The notes below the pieces were generated by a model that searched no databases, was not told the origin of the DNA, and saw nothing but the letters and a program-made list of their open reading frames with translations. A program made the position numbers and the translations under genes. DNA of 64,000 bases from Augochlora pura (Eukaryota; Arthropoda; Insecta; Hymenoptera; Halictidae), in the NCBI RefSeq assembly GCF_028453695.1, contig NC_135778.1, positions 37,313,214 to 37,377,213 of the forward strand. The letters run 5' to 3'. This document shows positions 47,336 to 59,069 of this stretch, piece by piece (within the stretch, counting starts at the first letter, position 1; each line of letters opens with the position of its first letter).

Positions 47336-47940
47336 TTAAATAGCTCTAGTAATTGATGTACTATATATATTATGTTAATAATTCTGATAAAATTCTGATC
47401 AAATGTGAAACGAATTAAATAGTCCTAATTATTTGCGTATTACATATATAGTAAATGGCGAATTAAATAAAAGTATACATACTTCGCTAATAATTCCAAT
47501 AAGTCGATCACAAGTTAAGCAAAAGTGTACCTCTTTCGCTTACAATTTCGTTGACTTGAAAATGGAAAAGACTGAGAGGACTAACATTTTCAACGATACG
47601 ATAATTCTTTAATATCATTAAAAAGTCCAAATACAATTTAATGATACGCAGCGACAGATCGAATATTTAAGCATGGCCCATAGCTGACGCACGCAGCCCT
47701 ATAGGACAGTCATATAGGACACTATAGCAGTGCGACCCATCGATTGGTCGCGTCGGCGTGATTTTTGCTGTGAATAGATCCTAAGCCTTTATCCGCGCCA
47801 TTTTTCGAGCAACGAACTGTACCACGATTTTCGCTACAATCTCTACGACCCAGCGAACGCTACAGAATCACGGCCGACTCTTTTATTTAACTCCTTGCCG
47901 GTCGGAATGTAATAAAACTTAATAAAAAGGAAACGGTTCC
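47336..47940. other. AT-rich DNA with an isolated MITE-like end at 47887
   Basis: Mostly unique AT-rich DNA. TTAA at 47887-47890 precedes CTCCTTGCCGGTCGG, resembling the CCCCTTGCCGT ends, but no partner is visible. TATAGGACA is doubled near 47701-47720. Confidence 0.4.
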
Positions 47941-48700
47941 AACGGATCGAAGTCAATGCCCTGTTTTTAACCGCGGCTTTTATGCCGTCCCACGCCGCCC
48001 CCTCCCCCATCGAAATATTTCTATGGTTCCGGTTTCAATGGAGCCGGGTTCTTCGGAAATCGCGATCGTTATTCAAGTCTCGCGAGAATCGAATTTCGTT
48101 CCCGAAATCCTTTCGAACTCCGCCCGCAACCCCCCCCCCCCCCCCTCCGACTCTTCTTTTACGTAAACTTTTCGCTATGTATTCGAACAAAACGGCGAGT
48201 GGTGCTCTTTTTTTTCCCCGCCTGACAAAGGGGCGCGGCGCGGCGCCGCGGCTCTTCGGGACCCACTTGTAACTCGTAATCCCGCTTTCCACCGTTGATT
48301 TTACAATGGGGGGGAGGAGAAACGTATCGCGCGCCCAGGTGGACGAGATCGAGTCCGCGCGCGCACACACACACCGCGGCGCCCGGCCGTGTCCCGTTCC
48401 GAAACGTATCGCCGGAGTCCGGCGGAATATTCGAAAAAAAAAAAATTCGTTCCCGCCAAATGAAAGTTACCCGCGAGGTACCGAGATCGTTCTCGCGTCG
48501 CTCGCGTGTTAATTCGATCGCCGGCAATCGTTTTCACCGGGAAATCGACGAAAAATCCCGAGCGGAAGGCGGACGGTTTTCGATACACAATCACCTTGTA
48601 CGCGCAGTTTAGGCGGCTTTTACCGTGTCGCGAAACTCGCGCGTTGAACAACTTGCAAATTGTACGGCGTCGGTTGCAATTTGCGTGGTCTGGGGAAAAT
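47941..48700. other. GC-rich island with C-run
   Basis: GC-rich with a 16-bp C-run at 48130-48145 and short AC/GC alternations near 48358-48373. Five overlapping frames of 96-122 codons on both strands have no recognisable domain. Confidence 0.45.
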
Positions 48701-49012
48701 TATTAAATACGGAAGTTGCGCGATTTCGTGCTTTTATTTTATAAATTTAGGAAATAAGACTAACAATTTGGAGAATTTTAGTATTACTTAATAATAGTTT
48801 TATTGTATCGATTTGAAGATATAGATTATTTGAGAGCATTTATAGGTTATTTTAGATTTTAGATAGGCGTTCTTTTTAATCATTAATATATGATAGGATT
48901 TAAGGAGGTTAAGTATATTTACTTAATAGTAAATTTTAACAATAACTGAATTCGAAATTAATTTTACTTAGCGTAGAAATTACGCCACACCCTAATAATT
49001 TAAATTTCTAGA
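48701..49012. other. AT-rich non-coding DNA
   Basis: Nothing recognised other than an ACACCCTAATA phrase near 48985 that resembles a mariner-type terminus in reverse; no partner is visible. Confidence 0.35.
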
Positions 49013-49148
49013 GGAAATCGCAAGAATTTTCTAAGACCTGAAAATTACCAAATTCAAAAATTCCAAAAAATTTCTTAGACCTAAAAATTACCAAATGCAA
49101 AAATCGCAAGAAATTTCTAATTCCTAAAAATTACCAAATTCAAAAAAA
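49013..49148. repeat. About 54-bp tandem repeat
   Basis: TTTCTAAGACCTGAAAATTACCAAATTCAAAAAT-like units recur three times at about 54-bp spacing, with a CGCAAGAA or TCCAAAAA variant between them. Confidence 0.85.
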
Positions 49149-49209
49149 GAAGAAATAAAAAATAAAATTATTATTTACTAAAACAATTGAGAAAACAATA
49201 ATTTCTCTA

Positions 49210-49680
49210 GAGTAGCCACCAACGATACATCGTTGTCCGGCACTAAAAGGGTTACGAGGAACGTCCGCGTCGCGGCTGCGGAAATTCAAACAGACGCTCT
49301 GACCCGTTTCAACTTTTCGACCGCGACGCAACCCCGTAATATCGTCCGTTCCACGTTTTATTTCCACTGGCACGCGGTCGGCCCACTTTCATCCCTCGAC
49401 TTGCTGCCGCGTTTCTTACACGACGAGTTCACCAAGATCCCGCAACTTTTCGCGCTCCTCCGACATCGGATGGTAACAAGGCGAGCGTAATTTCGCACCA
49501 CGGCTAAACTTCCGCATCCTCCCCCCCTCTCAACGCTATACTTACGCATTCGGTCGCGGATCTTACGATCGACGCGACCATGATCGATCTCTATGTCTGT
49601 TGGAAACTTTTCAGTCTTTTTTATAGTGCGAGAGAAATGTGTGAAACTTCTATAACGATGCAGTTATATAATTATACTAA
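49210..49680. other. GC-moderate patch
   Basis: GC-rich at 49210-49580 with 60-85 codon frames on both strands, none recognised, followed by AT-rich DNA up to the next MITE. Confidence 0.4.
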
Positions 49681-49943
49681 TTAACCCTTTAACGTAGAAT
49701 TTACTCAACAATTTCCAGTGACTAGATTAGGAATTTTTCAATATTTTTTAGAAGCGACAGGATATTAATGTTTAATCCATGGCTGAATTTACTCGTGTGC
49801 TTAAATATTAATAACAAGGGATTAGTATATTATTGCAATTTTAAAGAACAGAATAACGTAAATACTTAATTATTTATTACTGGTAATTTCCATTAGATGA
49901 TGGGAATTCCCATCGGACTCGTCAAAGTACGGTGAAGGGTTAA
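49681..49943 (+). mobile_element. Complete TTAA-type MITE with GATGGGAATTCCCATC palindrome
   Basis: TTAA at 49681-49684 and 49940-49943 flanks a 255-bp element. The ends are CCCTTTAACGTAGAA and, inverted, CCCTTCACCGTACTTTGAC. A perfect 16-bp palindrome GATGGGAATTCCCATC (49899-49914) lies just inside GGACTCGTCAAAGTACGG, which matches the right end of 33422-33665. The palindrome differs entirely from the one in that relative. Confidence 0.85.
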
Positions 49944-50499
49944 ACGAAACGTAGAAAGTACTTCTTAGACTCAGTTAATATCTTGTGTGAAATTGATATA
50001 TAATTTACTTGATACTATATATTTCTATTTGTTCAATTAATAACATATGTGTAGAAATAAGGTGTAATGTTAAGGAGAAGGTATAATTACGAAAATAGTG
50101 AATTGTTTGCTGCTACGAAAGTATAATAATGTACTGTAGTATGAAACCTACAAGTGTGTCTGACTATATACGGACCTCTTTCACTTTACTCGTTCCACTG
50201 CAGTCCTCTTTTCTTTTATAAAGTATAACCAATATCAATATATTATCTGTGCAAATATTACCGATTTCACAGTATCTATTTTAAAAACATTCTCACCAGA
50301 TATAATTAAATAAATTGTTTAATCGATTAGCAACCACGTTCCTATATATCATGGACGCACTAATTGTGAGTTAACGTGAAAGTATAATAGAAGAAATATG
50401 AACTTTTTATGGCTTTATATTAAATCCGAATTATACGAATATCATTAAAATTATATTATTTTTATTTACGGTATATTTTCATAACAAATTATATAATTA
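49944..50499. other. AT-rich non-coding DNA
   Basis: AT-rich sequence. Part may be the decayed left half of the following MITE, whose left boundary I cannot place. Confidence 0.4.
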
Positions 50500-50673
50500 T
50501 TGTACTACAGAATAGGTTTATTTTATTTTATCTCTACATTATAAACAGATATTCAACAGCAAATTCAATATTATAACCTTAACGCAATTATTTCATTTTT
50601 TAAAATTTCATATGGTTTCACGAGTTTTCATATGGATGACGGATATATCCGTCGTTCGTAGCGAAAGGGTTAA
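50500..50673 (+). mobile_element. MITE right portion with GACGGATATATCCGTC palindrome
   Basis: The right end reads GTTCGTAGCGAAAGGG followed by TTAA at 50670-50673. A perfect 16-bp palindrome GACGGATATATCCGTC lies at 50638-50653. The preceding body (CTACATTATAAACAGATATT, TTTAAAATTTC) aligns with 59340-59450, placing both in one subfamily. The relative at 59291-59487 lacks the palindrome. Confidence 0.75.
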
Positions 50674-50732
50674 GAGCGAAAAAGCAGTAATTAACGTAGT
50701 TCCGGAAGACCATCGTGGCGCAAGGGGTTAAA
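50674..50732 (+). mobile_element. MITE right-end fragment joined to the previous element
   Basis: AGTAATTAACGTAGTTCC then GGCGCAAGGGG and TTAA (50729-50732) matches the right end of 35061-35299. The fragment starts from the preceding element's TTAA. Confidence 0.65.
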
Positions 50733-51230
50733 GCAGATGGATTCAATTCGTCCGACCACGTACGTCGACGCAGTGATTACCGTCGACGATTCTAGTTTTC
50801 GTTGGCAGCTACTTGCCAGTATCCACGACGGCGGACAGCGCAGCCGCGCGCGCGCGCACACGTCGCGCGAACCTCCTCGTCTACTTCCAATTAATTCATA
50901 CCCGCGCGTCGTTATTGAACCGGAGCCCGATTTGCGGGAACAATCGTCGGCTACTGCTGCATTCGAACGGTCCTTTGATCGGTCAAAGCCGCTGTTGGCC
51001 CAGACATCAGTCAACGACGCTTTAACTGTGACGGAGCATGGAATTGCTTAAGGAAATTAGTCGGCGAACAATGGATTCGACGATTAAAACCGCCGGAAGT
51101 TGCGTTCGTTATTTTCAAAAAAATCACGCGAATTATTTCTGAAGTCGTTCGAAGCGAAATTCCATTTCTTCAATCGTCTTCGACGGAACGTTGAAAAAAA
51201 TATGTCGGGCTAATTTCGAAACGGCTAAAA
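50733..51230. other. GC-rich patch
   Basis: GC-rich with a CG run near 50841-50858 and overlapping antisense frames of about 105 codons (50691-51014 minus, 50737-51051 plus). No domain is recognised. Confidence 0.4.
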
Positions 51231-51350
51231 ATATTTTTCGCACATTTTCTATGCACATAAATTAATTTCGTTAAATAGAATGGAAATACCACGAACTAGA
51301 AAAATTATTTCAGATTTACAGTTGAAACGGTTCCGAGTGCAAAGGGTTAA
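51231..51350 (+). mobile_element. MITE right-end fragment (CCCTTTGCACTCG family)
   Basis: AGAATGGAAATACCACGA, AGATTTACAGTTGAAACGG and CCGAGTGCAAAGGG followed by TTAA (51347-51350) match the right parts of 32658-32938 and 33155-33316. The left, palindrome-bearing part is absent. Confidence 0.75.
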
Positions 51351-52484
51351 ACGAGTCATTTAATAAAATCTCCATGAATCATACTCGCGACACCAAAGAT
51401 TTATTTATCAATAAATGTTCTCCCAGGCTTACAGAGTAACTATATTATCTTCGAGGAACAGATCAATTTTTATATCGCGCCGCTGCTGTCGCCAGAGATA
51501 CAGCGAAGAAACAATAAAAAGGATCCTTTTGTCGGACGTGTGCCATGTCGATAATGGCGCGTAGCTTGAGGATTGATTTCTCGATTGACCAGAGGCCCGG
51601 TGTAAATAGAAACGCCGCCTGTAAAACTGTTGCCACCGGCGACCGTTTTCAGGGAGAACGAACGCTGCGTGACAAGATAATCGCCGGGTGCTCGTCACAT
51701 ATCTTTTCAAAGCGAAACGGCCGGTCCAGCCGAGGGGTTTGAATCGCGATGAAATTCTAAACGAGCGCCGCACGGTCCCGCGATTCCGCGAGCGCCGCCG
51801 CGCGAACCGTCAGATTTATTCTCTATTTTTCTTTGTAATATACGATGCCCCGTTCCGTTTCGAAAACTCCCGTAAAGGTCGAATAATTAAAGTAATGATT
51901 CGAAAGCGCTCGAACATATGCCGCGGAACAATGCTTCACAATTTCCTAATTTTGTAGTCATAGTTACCGCGAAGCTTTTATTATAGTAGTAATTGTTCGT
52001 TTTGCTAAATTGTTTTAATAACAGCGTGTGATATTGTTTTATTTTGTATTTATTTGCGCGAATTTATTTGTGAAGAAAATCGATAGATATTTCTATGGTT
52101 ATATTAATTCGTCTTCGAATACTAAGCTATATCAATTGCATGAAATAAAAATTTAATATTTAACATATTTTAAAAGATTTTACGTTCTAGAAAAAAAATG
52201 TAATATTCTAATAAGTCCTAAATCGCTATAATATCCTAATAAAACACTGCTTTAACAACATTTCATGACATTCTCTTTTAAAATAAGGTGAAGATGATTT
52301 CAGATTTGAGGTTATGACAGCCTGATCTATAGCAAACGACACAGTAATTAATGGATCGTGCGAAAAAAGGTGCTTCTTTCGAATGATTTGTTCGATATAT
52401 CGCCTAAATTATTTCACAAGTTTCCCAGCAAAATTTTACAAATTCAGTATAAAATATTTCAAACAATTTCCGTGATATTTTAAG
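51351..52484. other. Mixed DNA, no gene recognised
   Basis: A GC-moderate patch at 51470-51930 with overlapping frames, then AT-rich DNA. Nothing is recognised. Confidence 0.4.
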
Positions 52485-52706
52485 CACTTTCGGCTTTCAA
52501 TATTATCTTTCGGCTTTTAATATTAACTTTTGGCTTTTAATACTAACTTTCGGCTTTTAATATTAACTTTCGACTTTCAATATTATCTTTCGGCTTTTAA
52601 TATTAACTTTCGGCTTTTAATATTAACTTTCGGCTTTTAATATTAACTTTTGGCTCGTACCATTAACTTTCGGCTTTTAATATTAACTTTCAGTGTTTAA
52701 TATCAA
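52485..52706. repeat. 20-bp minisatellite (TTTCGGCTTTTAATATTAAC)
   Basis: About eleven copies of a 20-bp unit with a few substitutions (TTTTGG, TTTCGAC, CTCGTACC variants). Each unit includes TTAATATTAA, which is itself palindromic. Confidence 0.95.
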
Positions 52707-53600
52707 CACATAAATGGTTAATCGAATTCAAATACAAACCTAATAAAAATTCACAAATAAAACTAGAATAAATAAATTCTATTTGATACGTATACAGTCG
52801 CTTCCGCTTGAAAATAAATAAAGGGCACAGTAATCGGCTACTCCGCGCTACCGGCCCTTCTAACCTCTCCATAAAGGAGAATCCGGTGGTCGTATTGGAT
52901 CGATCTAGGATCGATGGTCGAGCAAACGGTGGAAATTTAAGTAACAAGAAGTCGAAAGAACGATAGAGCGTCGAAAGAAACGTGAACACCGTTTACCCAT
53001 TAAAAAGCGGAACGGGGCGGAAAGGGCACGTTTCGTTGGCCGCCGGCGGGAACAATTTCATGAATTTAAATTACGTGTTCCAATCCGGGTTTGCCACCGT
53101 GAATTCGGCCGCCGATCTCTCTCCTCTCTCACTCTTTTTTTTCCCTCGATGCGACAGAGTTTTGCGGACCGCCGGCAAACCCGGCAATTTACTGTTAAAT
53201 TATTTCCCCCCCCTCCCCCGTCGGCCGTGCGCGGCCTCCTCCCACGCCGCCGCCGTCGAATCCGTGTAACGGGTTACATTGGTATTATTATCGATAATGG
53301 AAATTTCCTAGTTCATTGGGGAAATGGGCACTTTAATCTCGTGAAATTTAATAATTTATCTTGCGATCGTATCGCCGGGTACGGGAATTGTAGCGGGGCC
53401 CCGGCCTCTCTCTCTCTCTCTCTCTCTGTTCACAGGAATACCAACGGAGGCTACCCAACCGCTTTTGATAACCCTTTCCTTTGCGCGCGCGTTTCGCGAG
53501 CGGCGCCGCGGTATTCTTCATTTTGTCCGAAAAACCGGCGCAGCTCTGCTCGCCGCGATGATTATCTGTGGTATTTCGTGAATTTATAACGCGATTGTTG
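52707..53600. other. GC-rich island with CT run
   Basis: GC-rich from about 52830. T-run and C-run near 53138-53220 and a (CT)n run at about 53404-53427. Frames of up to 146 codons (53149-53589, +) cross these runs and have no recognisable domain. Confidence 0.45.
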
Positions 53601-54599
53601 CGCTAAGAATTTTTATGCGAAAGAAGAATTTGTCGGAACCAATCGTAAGAAATAAATAAAAATTTAGAATAATAGAAGAACATCCTTAAATTTTTCGAAG
53701 ATCTTTTTTTCTATCTTGATTAAGTAATTTTGTTAAAAATGATCTTTTGACATACACTGATCTTTTGACTGTCTCACAATGAGATCAAGACTTAATTAAC
53801 TAATATTCGCTAAAGAAATGTATTGTTACACATAATTTGCAATTTATTTATTTTAATATTGTCTACACTAATTCTCTATAGACAACCGATCCTTAATAAA
53901 CATTTTCAAAAGAGCAGTAATAATTTACAAGAATTATTTATCCTTTATATCCTTTTTTTTTTAATACAAAAATCGTATTTGTTTCCCTATCGTAAAATTA
54001 GTATTTTAAATAATGAACGTAATATGATATCAAGTAACTTATAAATTGAATGCAGAGGCCCGCGCAAACGTGTTGTTTCATAATGGGGTTAATTGAGAAA
54101 AATGATCGCGCCTCTAAAGCTGTTTAACAGGCGCATGTTTTACACTGACCCTCTCCGATTACGCTGGGAAATTCTATGTTAATGAGATTGTTCTGGATCG
54201 GTGCGTGTCAGACAACGTATTTAATTATTCAATCACTTTATGCTTGTCAATCAAAGACACCGTAATCAGCATTATGAAACTGAAACTAGTTTTTGCGCAC
54301 GCCCCTGTAAAATTCGATCGTAATATGAATTTTACTTGTTTTCTGCGAGGTAAAAGAAACCTTGACATAACCTTAAAATTACTTTATTGATACGGTGTTT
54401 TATTTGATTCGTGCGTACATATAAGACAAATATAATTCTTGTAAAATATAATAATTAGTATTTATTTATTTATTTATTTAAATACAATCCTTGCATTTTA
54501 GGTTAAGGATCTATAAGAATATTTATAATAATTAGTATAAATGAAGCTATTCCAAGGTGGTTTTATCGAAGCGAAGATGACATCGTTATGGATTTTATG
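53601..54599. other. AT-rich DNA with a balanced patch
   Basis: AT-rich except for a compositionally balanced, repeat-free patch at about 54050-54200. (TTTA)n occurs at about 54462-54480. No gene is recognised. Confidence 0.4.
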
Positions 54600-54643
54600 C
54601 GTTTGCGAGAAAACTTAAAACGGCGTCGAGCGCAAAGGGTTAA
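54600..54643 (+). mobile_element. Isolated MITE right end (CCCTTTGCGCTCGA)
   Basis: AAAACGGCGTCGAGCGCAAAG then GG and TTAA (54640-54643) matches the palindrome-less end of 29508-29760, including the AAAACGGC motif. No left end is visible. Confidence 0.7.
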
Positions 54644-55633
54644 AATCGTCACATGTCGGATTCGTAAAACGTCCGACGGCGACGCTCGCCGCCGCGACGG
54701 AAAACAAAATCGCCGACGATAAGCCATCGAAGAGCGGTGGTTACCGGGAATCTCGGCGCGCGCGGCGTTACATACCAACTTAGCTTTCCTTTCCGTTCGT
54801 AGTGTCGCGCTGTACCAGCAATTTCATGAATTCAAATTACGCGTCTAAATTCAAAGCATCCTCTGCCCCCGAGATTTTACCAACTTAAATGTAACGGTAG
54901 CGGCACAGGGGAGGGAAAGAGTGGAGAGAAGAGGAGAGGAGAGCAAGGTTTTTATTGTTATCGCAACGGCGCTCGCAGGGCGATATCCGCGGACCGGCGA
55001 GGCAGCGCCGGTGGAATCACGACCGAATAATCGACCATGCCCGTGGCGCCGCGGCCACTTCGCGAGTTCTTCCAGGTGGCCCCTTTCTTAATTAAGAGGA
55101 ATATTTTAGCGCGCCGGAATCCGCCATGGACTGTTAAACGCGCCTCTCTCTCTACTGTTCGCGAAGTTTTTCGTACGAGAAAAAAAAGGGGAACACGGGA
55201 CAAAGAAAGGCTCGCGCGGGAAACAAGAGAAAACCTGAACCGAGATTCGTAACTGTGTAAGTTACTCCGATGCTGTTCGCGCGAATTCCTCGAGTCTTGT
55301 TTCCCAGCGCGAAACCAATAGGAGCAGAACCAGTAGGGAATGGATGCTAATCCGAAGGGTTCTTCTTCTTCTGCCTTTGCGAGAGTCGATCGTGCCGGGA
55401 ATCGTTTCGACTGTCGTAAGTGTTTCCCGTGGACGAATTACATCGCGTCTTCTGCTCGAGGAATGCCCGCGTCTCGGCCAATCGAATTACATTCTCTGAT
55501 TCCGAGATAGCAGAAGAGGAAGAGATGGTGCTGATTCGATGGTGTATAATATATAATTATATTAATTTATTTTCAGACTCGCGGCCAAGAAATCGGACTC
55601 GGTTTACGAAAACCTAACCCCAAAATTGCTATC
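54644..55633. other. GC-rich island
   Basis: GC-rich with a G/A-rich tract at 54908-54945. Frames on both strands (54958-55203 minus, 55037-55252 plus) overlap and are not recognised. A TTCTTCTTCTTCTG run lies at 55360-55373. Confidence 0.4.
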
Positions 55634-55690
55634 TTAACCTGCTGTTGGCTGCGTACATGTGTACACGTCGTAAATGGCAATTTTACATCT
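55634..55690 (+). mobile_element. Possible MITE left end with imperfect palindrome
   Basis: TTAA (55634-55637) precedes CCTGCTGTTGGCTGCG and then GTACATGTGTACACG, in which GTGTACAC is self-complementary. The layout (TTAA, CC start, palindrome about 20 bp inside) matches the other elements, but no partner end was found. Confidence 0.45.
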
Positions 55691-55889
55691 TGTAATGAAA
55701 ATATTTCTTCTACGATTTCTGTCAAAATACCTATGGTGGCATATTCGTAAATTTCGCACGCTTCAGGATCATTTTAGAACGATTGTCAAAAAGATTGTAA
55801 AAATGTATAATCGATATAATTCGTAACAAAATTTGTCTTCTAATAAAAAAGAAAAAATATATTCTTCTAAGAAAAAACATATAAGATAT

Positions 55890-56033
55890 AAATCGAAATA
55901 TATAAATATATAAATATAGATCTAAATATATAAATATAGATGTAAATATATAAATATAGATCTAAATATATAAATATAGATCTAAATATATAAATATAGA
56001 TTTAAATATATAAATATAGATCTAAATATATAA
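55890..56033. repeat. 20-bp minisatellite (ATATAAATATAGATCTAAAT)
   Basis: About seven copies of a 20-bp unit; AGATCT is replaced by AGATGT or AGATTT in some copies. Confidence 0.95.
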
Positions 56034-56149
56034 AGCAACCTGTATAGTGTGACAATCGACTCTATCAAGGTAAAATTCAAATCTCTGAAACATTGATACC
56101 GATTCCATAGATTTACCGACGCGAAGTTCGCAAAGAATAAAATTCTGAA

Positions 56150-56846
56150 AACATCCCCTTGAACAATTTCTCGCTTCGGGCTACGCCATTGCACAGCATT
56201 CTCCGCCGAGGTATTTCCAAAAAGCTGAGAGTTCTTTCGCGAGACTTAAACCGGTATCGATTCCCATCTCAAAAACGTTCGCAACGGGCGGCCTCCTCGG
56301 CAAATAGAGGGCTCTCGTGGCAGAGAGAGAGAGAGAGAGTGAGAGAGAGAGAGACGGCAAACAAAAGAAACGCGGCAACCACTTTCCTCCGTTCGTTCTT
56401 GCGCTCGAGAATTGGTCCCGGCGCGTTCTCGAAGGATACCGAAGGATGCATCGCGTTGAATAATTGAGAACCCAATTTCCTCGCTGGAAAAACCGTCGTA
56501 TCGGCCCCCGGGACACGTCTCCGTCCCTTTTCTTTTCCCCCTCCCTCTTCACCGGGGGAGGGGGGAGGGGCCCCTGGCGCCTCAGTTTGAATCGACGAGC
56601 ACATGAAACGGTCATTAGCTCGCGGACGGGAAACGGCCACGGCGAAATCCCTCGTTTCCCCCTCCCCTCTACTCCTTGATTCGCGAATCGCGTGCACGCA
56701 CCCGCGACCACGATCCTCATTAGCTTTCCGATATCGATTAATTAACGTACGAATATATACGCTCGGGGCCCCCGTTGACACCGACTGAAAAACATCCGCG
56801 CGCGCTGTTTTTCCATTTTCAACCCTTATTTTTCCTATTGGTTATT

Positions 56847-56887
<41 letters not shown>

Positions 56888-56890
56888 CTC
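56150..56890. other. GC-rich island with GA and CT microsatellites
   Basis: (GA)n at about 56322-56354 and (CT)n at about 56849-56882 bracket GC-rich DNA. The 170- and 179-codon minus-strand frames read through the GA run as Ser-Leu repeats and overlap each other, so they are treated as spurious. Confidence 0.5.
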
Positions 56891-56999
56891 TCTCTCTTTC
56901 GATTGGATGCTTTCCATCTAAATTTTAATCGAAAGAATTTATTTGTTGATACCGCGCGAGCGCATATTTGAAATTCTCATTTCCGTTAGCGTGATTTTT

Positions 57000-57030
57000 A
57001 CGCGTTCGCGTCGAGTACAAAGGGTTTCGC
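57000..57030 (+). mobile_element. Decayed MITE right end
   Basis: CGTCGAGTACAAAGGG followed by TTTC matches CGAGTGCAAAGGG plus TTAA ends elsewhere, with the target tetranucleotide mutated. Confidence 0.45.
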
Positions 57031-57840
57031 CGACGAAATTATCGAATGACTAGGGATTCGGTAAATGCACTGTTATTTGGGTCTTTTGTGCTTGAATTGG
57101 AGCGAACTTTGAAGGTTGATTTTTACGCTTCATTTTATTTTTATATCAATTCGTTCCGTGAGACGAGAAATATTGTGCAGGATCTATTGTTCTAAGTTTT
57201 TGCGAACAGAAATGGCGAAAGAGATTTACTCTTTGCAGTCGGATTCCCTTTGATTCTAGTATTTGCTTCACAGTTATAATAATTAGCAATTTCTTGATTA
57301 TAATACTTTAATTTGGTTAGTAATAGGAAAGCGCGGAAAAAGGTAAAAATTTGTTTGTAAGGTAATATAAGAGTAATATAATGAGATCTCGGTTTAGGAA
57401 AGGAATAATATTCATACTTAATAAATTAAACTCGTCAAAATACCTTCCTTTTTAATTATAATAGTATTTTCGAAGGAAAAGAAAATTTGTATTTATTATA
57501 TGTAATAAAATTTTCATCTCTATTTTGATTTTATTTATCTCATTAATCGCGAAAGGTATTTAATATTTAAAAATTTATATAATAATATTGAAGCTTGTAG
57601 TACAATTTATCACATTTATCTCAATAATAGATGAAAAATTACGCGGTCGATAAAGTGTTAACAATTTAAACTCTCGTCGAAATACCGCAAAACGATTCGA
57701 AGCGATTAAACATCGCCATACTGTTCCTAATTTTCCATAATTATTAACAAAAAAAGACATTATCTTTTCACTCTTAACTCTTACAATTAACACGAATAAT
57801 TCTCATTTAACAAAGCACATTCATAACTATTTCTAACGCC
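57031..57840. other. AT-rich DNA with a MITE right end at 57641-57661
   Basis: AT-rich. ACGCGGTCGATAAAGTG followed by TTAA (57658-57661) matches the right end of 32943-33150 (GGTCGGTAAAGTG). The phrase ACTCGTCAAAATACC near 57431 resembles the ACTCGTCAAAGTACGG ends. No gene is recognised. Confidence 0.5.
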
Positions 57841-58720
57841 GAGTAATTACAACAAAAGCGAAGCATCGATGCAACACACGTGTTTTCGCTGCGCCGCCAT
57901 TTTGTACTGTGATTTTTGCGGTTCCGCCGCGGCGTTCCGCAGATGTTTGCGATCGCTTCTCATCTAAATTTCGATTTTTGACGAAGGGAATATTTATTCG
58001 CCGAGCCGAATATACACGGGCGCGCCTATGAAATCCGCCGCTACAGAAACGGGGAAACACAAAGAAGGGACGCGCGGAGCGTTTACGATATTTTTTCGGC
58101 AAATACATTTCGTCGACCGTGAAAACCGCGAAACATTCCGAACGGAGATATATATTGCAATTTTGGTTCGACCGCTGCCACGGCGGCGTCGGGCGTCGGC
58201 GCCCGTGACAATGAGTAATGAAGACGAGGGAAGAAATTATGTCTCCGGGTGTCGGAGAGCCGAGCGCCATCGGCCGGTTTTTTGGTTAACGAGTTCGAGC
58301 CCGGTTCGTTAGCTTGATGCATGCGCGGCCGATTTAAACGGCGAGTGGTGGGGCGGGGGGGGGGGGGGCGTTAGGGGGCGGCATCAGCTCGGGGGGGGGG
58401 GGGGGGGGGGGGGGTAGCGTCGCGAGCCGGCGGGGGATTCCGGAAGCCGGGCAATAATTGTAATTGGAATATTTTTGCAACGGAGCGCGAGAACTTTTAT
58501 CGCCGACGGCGTAACGACATTTTCGAACGGCTGGTCCGGGGACGGGGGGGTGGGGGTAATGAGGGTTAATTTCGGGAAATAAACCGATCGGGCAACGCGC
58601 GCGCGGGGGGAGAGGGGGACGAGCGCGCTCCGAACAGCCGGAAATTTGAGGAAAGTTTTCAAAGTTCCGATTGAATAGTTCCGGATTCGCGGTAAAATGG
58701 GGATCGAAGAGTTCGAATGG
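57841..58720. other. GC-rich island with long G-runs
   Basis: G-runs at about 58355-58368 and 58391-58414. Frames of 92-145 codons on the minus strand read them as Pro repeats. No domain is recognised. Confidence 0.5.
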
Positions 58721-59069
58721 GAAAAGTTTTTCGGCTACCATAACGATTCATTCTCTGCGAAGACGTTGCGCGCCCGGATAAATTCAAATGAAATTCAGGG
58801 GATTTTTTTTTTCAGCGGGGTCCGACAATTTATTGGACGCGAGGCGTGTTCGTCGAACGTTACGACGACAATTTTGATGGAGATGGTAAGGGAACTGAGA
58901 TCATTTTGCATTAGTAACAATGGCGCTGAAAATCCAGTAAGACTTAAATGGTTAATCACGGTAAATGTTAACGTATTTCCATTTCTCATATCGGCCATTT
59001 TGGTTTACAAGCTCGGGGACAATTGGAGAGAATTTTTACTGTGCACTCAAGCATATTGCATATTAAATT
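58721..59069. other. Mixed DNA crossed by an unrecognised 133-codon frame
   Basis: A plus-strand frame at 58697-59098 has a fairly ordinary amino-acid composition but shows no motif I know, and it ends inside the following tandem repeat. I leave it uncalled. Confidence 0.35.

Noticed and set aside
52485..52706. 20-bp repeat array as a CRISPR
   Set aside because: Units are contiguous with no unique spacers, and the genome is eukaryotic.
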